Source: Epiperipatus broadwayi
Lineage: Eukaryota > Onychophora > Udeonychophora > Euonychophora > Peripatidae
DNA length: 64,000 bases
Reading direction: 5' to 3'
NCBI GenBank assembly: GCA_028023455.1
Contig: JAQFVV010000028.1
Coordinates: 1,559,501-1,623,500, forward strand
The notes beneath the pieces were generated by a model. The model was not told the DNA's origin, searched no databases, and saw only the letters and a list, made by a program, of their open reading frames with translations. This document shows positions 9,760 to 20,035 of the stretch, one piece after another. Position 1 is the first letter of the stretch, and each line of letters begins with the position of its first letter. Made by a program: the position numbers and the translations under genes.

Positions 9760-10720
9760 TCATGGGATTAAATTATATGTAGAAAAATTAAAATTATATA
9801 TATTTCAAATTGCTCACAACATTTACAAATAAGTGCGTCATTAATTTTAATTTATTAATTTTTTTCAATATTTAATTTCAGGAGATTTAAAATTAAATAA
9901 TTTTTAATGTTTTAAAATATAATCAAATAAAAACAAACCATTAAATATTATCCATAAATTTTAATTTGTTTTAAAAATTAAACACATATAAAATTTATTA
10001 AGAAAATAATTTATTAATATTAAATTACTTGCAAATGGCTGTCTAAGAACATAGTGGGATTTTTTGTATTTTGTATATGCATAAATAAATATATATTTTT
10101 TCATTAAAATTACACACACAAATTTAACTTACTATGTTACTAGTGATAAAAAATTCAAAGCTTAACTTGGAAAAGTTATTGTAAAAGAAAATATTCAATA
10201 GTTACATTCAAAGATAAATATGATTAAACCTAAACAAACAAGTTTGAGTACATAACTAAGAAAATTCACGATCTTCAAAGAATATGAATTTGTCAATTGT
10301 CTTAATATTGTAATTGAACACATTTCTTATGTGAATAGGTTTATATTATTAGCATTACATATTTGACAAGCCAGAAAATTGCTTACATTGTCATTAAAAT
10401 CATTAGAATTTAAATATGATTCTAATCAATATTTATTAGTTTTAGATTTATGCATCTCTTCCAATTTTAATCAACATATACCATGTCATATTTCATACTA
10501 AAACAGGAATGGTTACCTTGTGGTGCATGCATTGAATGTGGCATAATGAGGTGATAAATTTTGCACATTGGCTCCTTATTGTCAAAACTAAAAGTGTATG
10601 TCTAGACCTTGTAAAGTAATTTAATCAAAAAATAATTTTATTAGTACTCAGAGAGAAAAATTTATAACAAAAATTCAAACCAGTGCAGTCAAACTAAAAA
10701 AAAGACTCTATGACATGACT
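9760..10720. other. Non-coding stretch, nothing recognised
   Basis: Very AT-rich. No ORF, RNA or repeat structure that I can support. Confidence 0.4.
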
Positions 10721-10779
10721 TCAGATTATTCATCACTGTAGAAGGAAGGTGCAATAAATCCTAAACTCACTGTTCCAAG

Positions 10780-10837
10780 ATTCAAAGTTCTTCACTGATA
10801 AATGCTATTAGCTCGAAACTAGTCTGGGTATATTGGA
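10780..10837 (+). ncRNA. Hammerhead motif, family B (core mutated)
   Basis: ATTCAA and TCTTCA (stem I 5' strand) precede CTGATAA at 10795-10801 (consensus CTGATGA). A weak stem II follows, then GAAA at 10815-10818, a palindromic ACTAGT stem III (10818-10823) with C at 10824, then TGGGTA and TTGGAT as the stem I 3' strand. The G8-to-A change should abolish cleavage. The outer stem pair ATTCAA/TTGGAT is kept with one wobble. Confidence 0.65.
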
Positions 10838-11212
10838 TGGTAGAATACTGAACAGAGATCTATTAATTATTAACATCTGGCATGTATTAGTTACTAAAGC
10901 TTTCAAAAGATGACATAAGAAGTGTGAAAAAAATAATGTTTATTTTTTAAGTTTGTTTTAAACTTGTCTGATCTTGATATGACTAATTAATAGCGAGTCT
11001 CTGTTTTTTAACTTTCAGTTTGAAATTGGTCATCCTTGGAAAGCTTTGCAGTTTTGTTAAGTGATTACTCAGGCTTATATGAATATGAATTAGGAGAAAG
11101 TCAACTACTTTTAACAACATTGCCATATGATATCTACTATTTAAACTTTCCACAAATTAGCTGCAGAGGCCAAGCTATTTACTCTCAGCTTCAAATTAAA
11201 TATAAAGTAAAG

Positions 11213-11572
11213 CCTATTAATAACTTTTATTGGTTATTCATTAGACTAGATATTATCAACTTAATGAATAATATTTTCTGTAGTGTAATTTTTATTACCC
11301 CATTCTCATGCAAGGTAGGGACTCGTTAACTGGTTTTCATTAGCTTTTAATACCTTGTGGAGGGGTGTAATCATAAATATATTACCAAGGACATGCATCT
11401 TTGTCATATGCCTATGGTCATATGTGTTTAATTACACCTCATTCACAAGGTGTTAAAAGCAAATAGAAACACTACATTGTGTGAATGTTATAGTAAAATT
11501 ACACTACAAAAATATTATTCATTAAGTGGATAATCTCTAGTCTAATAAATGACTAATAAAAGATATTAATAC
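11213..11572. repeat. Inverted pair of family-A repeat tails
   Basis: TATTCATTAGACTAGATATT near 11245 is the complement of the sequence at 11510-11560. A second inner pair is GCTTTTAATACCTTGTGG (about 11343) against CACAAGGTGTTAAAAGC (about 11447). The two arms are one tail of the hammerhead repeat in opposite orientations, joined at about 11390. Confidence 0.7.
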
Positions 11573-11890
11573 AGTTTCATTAAGTGATTTGCATCAAAGT
11601 TGTGAGAAAAGTAAGTTTGACACATCAATTAAACTGTAGTCATTGGCTATCTATATATGTATATCAAACAGTGATAAAGTTATGTGCAAGAGATTGTGGT
11701 CTGGGAGAACTGATGAGTGCTGGTTCAGCACAAAGTGTGGGGATTATACATCTTTTTCACATGTCTTTGGTCAAATGTTTATGATTACACCTCCACATAT
11801 TATTAAAAGGGGATAGAAACTACTCCTTACCTTGAGTGAGAATGGGGTAGTGTAAATTACACTTCAGAAATATTATTCAATAAGGTAAAG
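11396..11890 (+). mobile_element. Tandem hammerhead repeat, period about 353 bp (retrozyme-like)
   Basis: Sequence after a hammerhead cleavage-site word (CATGCATCTTTGTCATATG at 11393-11411) aligns base by base with sequence after the second site (CATCTTTTTCACATGTC at 11749). Both continue TGGTCA, then ATTACACCTC, then ATAGAAAC, then ATTACACT, then ATATTATTCA. The distance between equivalent points is about 353 bases. Between them lie CATCAAAGTTGTGAG and the second hammerhead. Direct repeats bounded by hammerheads are the hallmark of retrozymes. The copy is old, since the second hammerhead has lost its GAAA. Confidence 0.6.
11690..11760 (+). ncRNA. Hammerhead motif, family A (GAAA lost)
   Basis: CTGATGA (11710-11716) is perfect and is followed by a perfect stem II, GTGCT-GGTTC-AGCAC (11717-11731). 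The next bases are AAAG instead of GAAA and the stem III/cleavage segment is changed, so it is probably inactive. It is the second monomer of the 353-bp tandem. Confidence 0.65.
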
Positions 11891-12030
11891 AAGTTTTATC
11901 GCTCTTGAATTTTAAATAAATCTTGTGTTAAAGACTTGCAGAGGTTCATACTGTGGTTTTTTCAGGCGCATAGTCTTAAGGTTATAGTTTTAATAAATAT
12001 TACTTTAAATAATATTTATGTAATAGATAA

Positions 12031-12120
12031 GGGATTCAAACTCAGCTTTCACACAACCCTCAACTCTCCAAGCCATCTCATATTGCTGACCCACCTGATC
12101 ACACACATGTTGAAAAGATA
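12031..12120 (-). repeat. tRNA-like pol III promoter segment of family A
   Basis: The minus strand shows a D-arm-like TCAGCAATATGAGATGG and, about 50 bases on, GAGTTTGAATCCC, close to the B-box consensus. The same pair follows the hammerhead at 23.1, 24.6 and 59.1 kb. It is either a SINE head joined to the ribozyme repeat or a chance likeness preserved by common descent. Confidence 0.5.
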
Positions 12121-12124
12121 AATA

Positions 12125-12186
12125 ATCACCAATATACATATTTCATGTTAAATCAGCACTCATCGTTTGGTCCAGATTACCATCTC

Positions 12187-12187
<1 letters not shown>
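12125..12187 (-). ncRNA. Hammerhead motif, family A (core mutated)
   Basis: On the minus strand: GGTAATC, CCAA, core CGATGA (CTGATGA degraded at its first bases), stem II GTGCTGATTTAACAT, GAAA (12144-12141), then TTGG and GATTA. Inner stem I CCAA/TTGG and outer TAATC/GATTA pair perfectly, although the bases differ from the 7.2-kb copy (AUGGU/AUCAU). This supports selection on pairing in the ancestral copies. Confidence 0.65.

Positions 12188-12228
<41 letters not shown>
12186..12228. repeat. (CA)n(TA)n microsatellite
   Basis: About 24 bases of CA followed by TA dinucleotides, directly beside the LTR at 12232. It is the expanded TATATATGTGTG segment found just upstream of the hammerhead in other family-A copies. 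Confidence 0.95.
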
Positions 12229-12231
12229 AAT

Positions 12232-12555
12232 TGTAACGGGAACATGATGATCGAAAGCTTAACTTTCCTTTTATTTATATATAATGGGGAATTCTTAAAA
12301 TTCAAGATCGTCCACCTGCTACCACAAGCAGAGAGAACATATGAACATAAACGAGTCTATATCCGTACTTGACCGAACCTGTAACTATACGAGTATAGTC
12401 CCAGGTTATTTTTCCTGGTCAACTGTCTCTCGACTGCTGTAAAATTTACAGAGTTACAGCGCTTGGATATTTATAAATTTTAATGGGATCAAAATACTGC
12501 ACCACTAGTTTCACATGTTAATTCAATACTCAAAATGAGTAATAATTATTTCCCA
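12232..12555 (-). repeat. 3' LTR of the minus-strand Gypsy copy
   Basis: A 324-base copy of the LTR family, starting TG and ending CA when read on the minus strand. It matches the two 299-base LTRs at 19714 and 22203 along its length, but carries about 25 extra bases near 12515-12545 around TTAATTCAATACTCAAAATG. Confidence 0.85.
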
Positions 12556-13460
12556 ACCCCTATGAATATATTACTGTTTGGAGTGGTGAAGAATGAGATG
12601 AAACAGATTTAAATCAATAAAAGATATTTAATATAATAATTAAACAATAAAAAAAACACTTTAAATCATTTACAAATAATAAACACATTTATGTTATAAT
12701 GCTACGATTAAAAGATATATATAAAAAAATCCTATAAATGATTGTACATTTATAATCCTCACTCCATGTATATGTAAAAAAAAAGTTAAAGAATTTCTGT
12801 ATCATTCAAAGTAAGAATTTGGCCATTGTCTAAATTCAAGGTATGTGCACATGTAAATATAAGATGTAATATACATATTTACCTAGGTTATTAAGTCTCT
12901 GAATTAACTTGAAATCTTTCTGACCGCCACATGAAATTTCTCCACTTCTTTAGTAGGGAACAGTCGCTCTTAGGTTAGATTTTGGTTGTGGGAACTCCTT
13001 CACATTTAAGACGTCAAGGACCAGGCAAAACAAACCCTCTGGCAGGTGCTATGTTGGCAGTTGTTACATCTAGACAGGAACCATTAGAGCACAGTGAGTC
13101 TGGATCAGCCAGTGGTTGAGACGGCCCTTAGCCCTCCATTCTTGATGCGTCACTGATGTTATAAATCATGATCTTGTTCATGTAATGATTGCTTCTAATG
13201 TTGGAGTTCTTCCACTTCATGTCTGGTTTTTTTCTTGTTGATCTGTTTTTTTGTAAACTTTTTAAAAAATTATTAAGTTTGTGATTCTCTCAATTATGGC
13301 TGCTTATTATTGGAGCAGTGTTTCCACCAACGTCTTGACAAGAAGTCCATAACTCTCTTATTTTTTAATTTTAAAAATTCCACAGTCCTTTATTCTTTCG
13401 ACCCTTTGTTTTTAGCTTTTATTTACACCTTTTCTTTTCTGAATGTGCCTTTGGCCATTT
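12556..13460 (-). repeat. 3' internal region shared with the second LTR element (left inverted arm)
   Basis: Read on + it is the reverse complement of about 21290-22202. Matching landmarks: GGAATTTGGCCATTGTCT, TTACCTAGGTTATTAAGTC, GACCAGGCAAAACAAACCC, GCTTATTATTGGAGCAGTG and TTGACAAGAAGTCC. It contains no ORF that I recognise. Confidence 0.8.
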
Positions 13461-14950
13461 ATATAGATTTGCCTTTACATAATTTTGTAGCACTATGTAC
13501 ATTTATTTATTTCTTTTTTTCTTTTAATTACACAGATTTTTAATAAAATGTTTTTTTATTTTTATTTTGACAAGCATTAATTTTTTCTGTCTTTATCATA
13601 CTTCATATATACTCCATACGTGAATTTCATTTTATCGTCAAATGTGTACTTTTATGACCCAGATCCTTATCTTTTGGTCATGTTTTAAACTTTCTATTTT
13701 ACTCTTATTTAAACTCTTCAAACTTTACTTTTCTTATACATCATATTTTAGTTTGTCTTTCATTTATATTTCCTTATCACTATTAATTTTCTAATGTACA
13801 ATTAAATCAATATTTTTAACTTTACTTATTTTTCATTTCACAAAATCTTGACTTTGGAAGGTAAAAGATAAGAATCTTTTCGATTCTAATTTCCTCTCTT
13901 TTCTTAATTAAAACATTTCTTTGTTTATAATTTTTTAAACTCACTTTTTAATATTCCAAACACAATATTTAATATTCTTTAAATGTTAAATATCTATATG
14001 TGTGATCACAGTATGTGCAATCATCACATTACACCGTTCCTCTCCTTTAAAATTTTTCTTAAAAATTTTTAATTTACTGCATTGAAAGCTAGCTGCTCCT
14101 AACTACTGTTAGAACCTTTTCATATCCATACACTCCTAATATGACTTAAGTGACAAGATTATCCTTAGAGAGGCAACCAGGCAAATCACATTCCTACTCT
14201 GACGATCCAACCAGCATTACTAAACTGATTTAATCTAGGTATAAACAATACGTGAGTTTATTTCTGCCTCCTACTTGTATATACAGGTTTGAATCCACAG
14301 GATATCTCCGTGACTCAATTAAACCTGTTCATACCTCACATTTTACAAATAATAACCCCCTGAGTTACAACACTGGTCACTATCCCGAAGTGGGTTGGGA
14401 GGCTGGCATCTTTTTATCCAGCTCATCCATGAGCTCAGAATATTTACTGATAGCTTGTATTTTTATAAAGGGGTTCTTTCCCCATACATTGGTTTCTAAT
14501 CCATTGACTCATGGTATTTGTCAAATTTCTAACTGGAAATCTTAATCCAGTGAGTGATTATGAGAAGGGAAACTCTGTTCCTGTCTTCTCTATCTAATAA
14601 GATCTGGTGATCACAGAACTCACACATGAATATATAACAGAGATGGCTTACCATATACTGCTAAGATCCCACCTACAATATTTATCCCTACATACCTCCA
14701 GACTCTATCTATGATCCCATAAACCACTCTCTCTAAATGATGGTTTGTCTCAGTTTGGGGTAAAGTATTCTACTGTTTGGCCATTTACTGGCTCATTCTT
14801 CCCTTATACTATCATGATTACTATTTCCTATTCTCATAAGTCCATTTTCAATTACTCGTGATCCAATTCCATTTCCAATCTTGTTCCAGTGAATCCGTCC
14901 TTTATTGATGATTGCACTTAGGTTTTATCTGGAGGTTGTCTTTCTCTATT
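13461..14950. other. Unassigned 3' part of the Gypsy element
   Basis: It lies between integrase and the shared 3' region. A third ORF (env-like) would be expected here in errantivirus-type elements. The minus-strand reading is heavily interrupted and I recognise no motif. The 97-residue + ORF at 14252-14545 is antisense to the element and probably spurious. Confidence 0.4.
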
Positions 14951-14958
14951 GAATAGCC

Positions 14959-15948
14959 TTAATGATTGAGCGCTGTATACTCCCTTTTCCTCTGTTCCCT
15001 GGGATATGACGAAGGCATTATTCCCATCCACTTTTGGACTGTGTATGGTCCTTCGTAAATGGGTTGGAACTTCTTAAATATATTTTGTGTGGGCTGACTT
15101 ACAGGGTGCACCCTCACTATGAACTCATGACCTATCCTGAATTGATTTTCCACCCCCTTGAACCTTTGTCTTATTATTTCACCCATCCTTTCCATCTGAT
15201 TATGCAGTCACTCCATGTCCCTTCTCCTATTTATTGTTTTGGTTCCTACAGGTAATCTACCATTAAATGGGCATGGGATATGTTTCCCAAAATGTTACCG
15301 AATGGGTTTGAAACCTGTGGACTCATTCTTTGCCCAATTGATCATGTTTACTATGTGTGGGGTTTCCTTTACCCACTTGTGATGGTCATCAGGGGTGTAT
15401 ATGCGAAACAGTTTCCTGAGCTCTCTCATGACCCGTTTGCATGGGTTCAACTGAGGATTGCAGATCGATGTCAATGTGTGCATTATTCTGTGTTTGGTGA
15501 TCAATTTCTTCCACTCGCTTGATGTAAATGGTGTGCTGTGATCCAATAAGATCTGGGTAGGGATTCCCACCATCTTAAAATGTTGTTGTTGAAGGGCCTT
15601 AATGGTTTGCTTAGCATTGGCTTGCATGACTGGATATGCAGCCACCAACTTTGAGAATAGGTCATATGTGTCCAGTAGGTACCTCCTCTTATTAAAAGCC
15701 AGAAATGGACCATAAAAGTCAATAGCTAATATACGGTTCAGCTGATCAGTATATATGGGCTGTAATGGTCCTACTCCTAATACATTAGGGGGTTTAGTTT
15801 GAGCGCAGGTGGCACATGTTCTAATAACACTGGCAGTGTTAGCATGCATCCCTGGCCAGGAGAACCAATGTCTAAGGCAACTCTCCACTTTGTTTCCCCC
15901 ATAATGCCTGTATGTTTCATGGACATATTGAATGGTCTGTTTCCTCAA
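14959..15948 (-). pseudogene. Gypsy integrase
   Basis: The main segment (15948-15295, 217 residues) has the HHCC zinc finger (HETYRH, then CATC), the first catalytic Asp in LAIDFYGPF, the second in LLDHSTPF, and the third acidic position changed to Lys in NPCKRVMREL, where NP.ERVMREL is expected (GAA to AAA). The C-terminal part in another frame (15195-14959) has the GPY module (GPYTVQKW) after a chromatin-facing basic segment. Frame changes between the parts and loss of the catalytic Glu make it non-functional. Confidence 0.85.
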
Positions 15949-16029
15949 AGCCAGGGGAATGATGATGTGTGTCTGCTTCTTTTACTTGAGCATCTGTTGC
16001 AGGAGTCCTCCCTTCATGCAGAAGTGGTT

Positions 16030-16636
16030 TCAGTCCTTCCATAGGGTGTTTCCCTTTATCTCTGATACAGATTGATGCCGTAAAAGTTCTATCAATTGTC
16101 TGCACTCCATATCCTTCATTTGGTGTCCTTTTAAATTATGCATTTCACTTGCTATCTTGGGTTCTCCATCCATCTCAGTGACCACGATGTATGCCCCATC
16201 ACATCTCATGTGTCGACTCATTGCTATTGGGTACTGACTAAGCGTGTTGGCCACAATGTTCTCCATTCCATGGCAATACACTACTTTGTAGTTAAACTCT
16301 TGTAGGAACAAGCTCCATGTCAACAACCTATTGTTAGCCAGAAAACTGTTATTTAGGAACTCAAGGCTGTGGTGATCAGTCAATACCACAATATCTGAGC
16401 TGACCAAGTATTGCCGAAATTTTTTGAACGCCCATATCACCGCGAGAAGCCTCCTTCTCTGTAACAGTATAATTAAGTTCCGGATCTTTCAGCAACCGGC
16501 TAATAAAACAAAGGACTCTGTGTTGACCCCCTTCCTGTATTTGGAACATCATGGCTCCTAATCTGAACCCGCTACAATCGGTTTGTACGAAAAATGTTTT
16601 GCTGAAGTACGGATATGCCAACATAACTGTTTCCAA
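16030..16636 (-). pseudogene. Gypsy RNase H domain
   Basis: Two overlapping frames give the domain: VQTDCSGFRLGAMMFQ (first Asp), NYTVTEKE (Glu), VVLTDHHSLEFL (second Asp), then the tether-side ENIVANTLSQYP, where the usual VAD is VAN, so the fourth acidic residue is lost. A frameshift lies near 16440. Confidence 0.8.
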
Positions 16637-16639
16637 GAA

Positions 16640-17402
16640 GCCTGCCTTTACTCTCTGAAAGCTCTGTTCTTGTTGTTACTACCATGTCCATGGTGTTTCC
16701 TTTTTCAGTAAATGTAATAGTGGCTCCATGTCCAATGAGAACCCTCTGTAGAACTGATTATAGAAGTTACATAAACCCAGAAAAGATTTAATGTGTTTTC
16801 AGTTCCGAGGTGTCGGAAATTCCTGGATGGCTTCGATCTTCTCCGGGTTTGGAACTATCCTTTCTCACTAATGATATGGCCCAGAAATTTGACTTCCATT
16901 GCCATTATGTGACTTTTGTTTAAAGTAATCTGATGCCTTTCCCTTTACATTCCTCCAAGAAACCATCCACATGTTTGAAGTGTTCCTCAATATTCTCAGA
17001 CATGATGACAATGTCATCCACATATATCATGATAAAACTCTTTATCTTATCATCTAATACCTAATCCAAACATCGGACAAGCCCTGCCCCACTATTTCTC
17101 AATCCGAATGGAATTCTATTAAAGTTGTATGCATGTCCATCATATCGAAATGCCGTGTATTTTCAATCTTTAGGATGTAGCTTCATTTGCCAGTAGCTGG
17201 CCATCAAATCGAACGTCGAAAATACCTTTTTCCCTTTAAATCTTGTGAGTACATCACTTATAGGGGGTGGGGCATTAATGTCTGGAATAGTTATCCTATT
17301 CAGGTGCCGTGCATCCAAACATAATTGGATGGATCCATCATTCTTTTTCACTGTCATGATAGGATTATTAAATGGGGATGAACACTGTGAAATAACCCCC
17401 AT
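16640..17402 (-). pseudogene. Gypsy reverse transcriptase
   Basis: The first part (17402-17163) reads SPFNNPIMTVKKNDGS, LCLDARHLN and STFDLMASYWQ (first catalytic Asp). After a stop following KLHPKD the same domain continues RIPFGLRNSGA and IYVDDIVIMSENIEEH. The YVDD motif is at 17024-17013. The core motifs are intact, but stops and shifts break the frame. Confidence 0.85.
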
Positions 17403-17599
17403 TTGAACATCGTATCTATCTGCATCTCAACTTCTCGCTTATATTGGCATGGTATCGGGTAAGCACGAGACTGATATGGCTGGTCCTCCATGAGTCATAT
17501 TTGATGCTCATAACCTTGAATGATCTGTGGAACCTCTGAAAATACCATGCTATTCCTCACTAGAACCTTCCTCAGCTTATCACTCTGGTCATTATCTAT

Positions 17600-18060
17600 C
17601 AATGTCGATTCACCCACTATATTTTCTCATTTCTATTTCCATCAAGGCGTTCTGTGCAAGAATTTCTCCCTTTGGCCTTTTTCACAAAGTTCAGCTGTGT
17701 GCCATTTATCTCAGTATAGCCCTGTTTGTAATTCAGTATGCATCCCACTTTATGCATGAAATCAGAACTTAACACAATGTCATGGATCAAACAATGTCAT
17801 GGATCAAACCCTCCAGGATCACCAATACATGGTCAAACCTTTCTCCTGCAATCTCTATCCTTACATAGACCTGCTGGGACTCTAGCTTTACCCCTTTTCC
17901 ATTCACCAACAGTACCTGAACTGATTTTAATGGCAGCATCCTGAGTTCTGAGCAACCGTCTTTTAATCTTCCAAACATTTTCTGAGACATTATAGAATCT
18001 GACTTGCCGAATCGAAGAGTGAATTGATCAAAAGTCCTTCCACCTCAATCATTAATTTTG
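17600..18060 (-). pseudogene. Gypsy aspartic protease region
   Basis: Minus-strand VEGLLINSLFDSASQI near 18030 resembles the retroviral-type protease active site (D-S/T-G-A), but with the Gly missing. Further on, VYVRIEIAGERFDHVLVILE resembles the protease flap and C-terminal strand, ending near 17787. The assignment rests on position between gag and RT and on these motifs. Confidence 0.55.
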
Positions 18061-18169
18061 GACATATCTGAAGAGCTATTTCCAATGTTTCTCTCTCTTC
18101 CCCATAACCTAGGTTTGCTACTTGCACCTGCTGATGTTTTCCACTCCCTTTGGCCTCTCGAAGTTCTAT

Positions 18170-19257
18170 TCAATCTCTACTGTGGTCCAAGGTGGTCAAC
18201 ATTTCCACCATCTGTTCCACCGACTCTTTACATACGACCCTTTGTGCCACATATCCAGGGAAACCCTGTCTGACTATCCTCATAATATGCTGCTCCAAGA
18301 GTAGGTATGGCCTCACTGTCCTCAACTGTGCCACCTGATGATGAAAGAATGTCATTAGTGATTCCTCCGGTCTCCATTTCTTCTGCACTATCTGATGCAG
18401 CATGTCTTCTTGGAGTTCCTCACTCTAATAACTGGTCCTTAATGCTTTATGGATCCTGCAAATGTTGTGGGCTTCTGGAGCAGGGAGTTCCACCACATTA
18501 GTGATTTGCCCTACAAATGACTGCAGGTGACTGCTATCTTGGCATCCTCATTCATCCTACTGAACTTGAAATATTGTTCCAGGCTTTCCAAGTGCTCCAT
18601 AGGGCTTTCTCCAGGATCTCCAGTAAAGACTTGTATTTTTAGAAATTGGTGGAAGCCAACAGGATAATCCATGTGATTCCCATAGCCCATATCGGTACAT
18701 TCACCATTGGTTCTTGGTCCTATGCCCTTTACATCGGTATTGGCGCTATTATTGGCTGACCTGCTTATCCTCTCTTCAAATTTTGTGTTTAACATTTCTA
18801 CTGCCTTCGCTATCTGAATTATATTCCCCCACATGCTTGTCAGTATCCTACTATCTTCTACTCTTATCACTTCAACTTCTACTTTATCCAACTTTCTTAT
18901 TCTTTCGGGCTGCCCTGTGTCTACCCTGAGATCAAACTCTGCTAACTCTCTATCTATACCCTTGGCCCTATCTAATTCATCATATACAACTGGCTCCATC
19001 CCCTTTTGTTCATCCCAATTAATTTCCCTGTCATGTCTATTTCCTGTGTTCTTTGCCTCTGATTGCTGGATGAAGTCCTTTCTAATCTCTTCTACTGCTT
19101 CAGCAATTCTTTTCTGGTTGTCCATTTCTATCTTTATCTGACATTCTTCCATCCCTCTCTCTTCTCTGTCCATGTATTCCTTCATGAATTGCTGTTGCTC
19201 AACCCTCATTTGCCTTAGCATGTCCATTATATCATTGTAGTTTGTTTCATCTTTCAC
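18170..19257 (-). pseudogene. Gypsy gag
   Basis: The N-terminal 248 residues (19257-18511) are charged and coiled-coil-like (MLRQMRVEQQQFMKEYMDRE), followed by a retrotransposon-gag-like core (FLKIQVFTGDPGESPMEHLE, EQYFKFSRMNEDAKIA). A second frame (18403-18170) continues with WRPEESLMTFFHHQVAQLRT and GFPGYVAQRVV, typical of the gag capsid C-terminal half. I see no CCHC zinc knuckle. The start Met at 19257 is the first in the frame. Confidence 0.7.
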
Positions 19258-19713
19258 TTCCCTTTCCTTATCTTCATCTATTCTCTTACTTCCTTTTCTT
19301 GAAGATCCATTTTAGCTTGGGACTTTGTATGCATAAATATCAATTTAGTCAACCCTTGATCTGTGTTTATTAGTATTATTTTACAGAACTCTTCTGGATA
19401 GATTTATATAAAAAATTTCTTTCTACTGACTCTTTGCTTTTTACTTTGATTCATACTTGACAATCTTAAAATTTTAAAATAATAATTTAAATTAAATGTT
19501 AATATTAAAATCTAAAATAATAAATGTTATTCCTCAAATTCTAAAAGATTATATACGTGCGACAATAAAAATTGTTTGTGTGTTAATTACTGGATGTGGC
19601 TATTATTTTTTTATATTTAAAATATAAATGAAGAATTTATAAATATAAACCTCTGCTTCTCTAGTGACAATGGGCTAACGATCGGAATCAACCAATATAA
19701 AATAAATTTTTTT
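19258..19713 (-). other. 5' leader of the Gypsy copy, truncated
   Basis: AT-rich, no ORF. It should hold the element's leader and primer-binding site, but the expected minus-oriented 5' LTR is absent. TTGGTTGATTCCGATCG (minus strand, about 19692) could be a tRNA-complementary site but does not directly follow an LTR end. Confidence 0.4.
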
Positions 19714-20012
19714 TGGGAAATAATACGTGAAGCTAGGGGTGCAGTATTTTGATCCCAATAAAATTTATAAATATCCAAGTGCTGTAACTCTGTATATCTT
19801 ACAGCAGTCAAGAGACAGTTGACCGGGAAAAATAACTTGGGGCTATACCTGTATAGTTATAGGTTCAGTCAAGTATGGATATAGACTTGTTTATATCCAT
19901 ATGTTCTCTCTGCTTGTGGTAGCAGAAGGTGGATGATCTTGAATTTTAAGAATTCCCCATTATATATAAATAAAAGGGAAGTTAAGCTTTCAATCGTCAT
20001 GTTCCCGTTACA
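19714..20012 (+). repeat. 5' LTR (299 bp)
   Basis: TGGGAAATAATACGTGAAGC to CCCGTTACA. It is near-identical to 22203-22501 and reverse-complementary to 12232-12555. Confidence 0.85.
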
Positions 20013-20016
20013 ATTT

Positions 20017-20034
20017 TGGGGGCCAATTCCGGGA
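20017..20034 (+). promoter_or_regulatory. Putative primer-binding site
   Basis: TGGGGGCCAATTCCGGGA lies four bases after the LTR end CA. It begins TGG as required to pair with a tRNA CCA tail, and has the TGGGGG start and CCGGGA end seen in proline-tRNA-primed elements. It is the evidence that the right-hand element reads on the + strand. Confidence 0.6.
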
Positions 20035-20035
20035 T

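Larger units (their letters stand above)
12000..12231 (-). mobile_element. Family-A hammerhead repeat, 3' half, interrupted by the LTR composite
   Basis: Read on the minus strand, the unit runs from a (TA)n(CA)n tract (12190-12228) through the hammerhead (12187-12125) to a tRNA-like segment (12120-12031). The missing upstream part of the repeat reappears beyond the LTR composite at 22502-22640 in the same orientation, so the composite was inserted into this copy. Confidence 0.6.
12232..19700 (-). mobile_element. Decayed Gypsy-type LTR retrotransposon, minus strand
   Basis: On the minus strand the order is gag (19257-18170), protease (about 18030), RT (17402-16640), RNase H (16636-16030), integrase (15948-14959), an unassigned 3' region and the 3' LTR (12555-12232). 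RT-RNase H-integrase order is the Ty3/Gypsy order. No 5' LTR in the matching orientation is present. At the 5' side the element abuts an LTR facing the other way (19714-20012). Many frameshifts and stops show that it is dead. Confidence 0.8.

Noticed and set aside
15034-16044. + strand ORFs of 73-81 codons
   Set aside because: Antisense of Gypsy integrase, which has clear HHCC and DD motifs on the minus strand.
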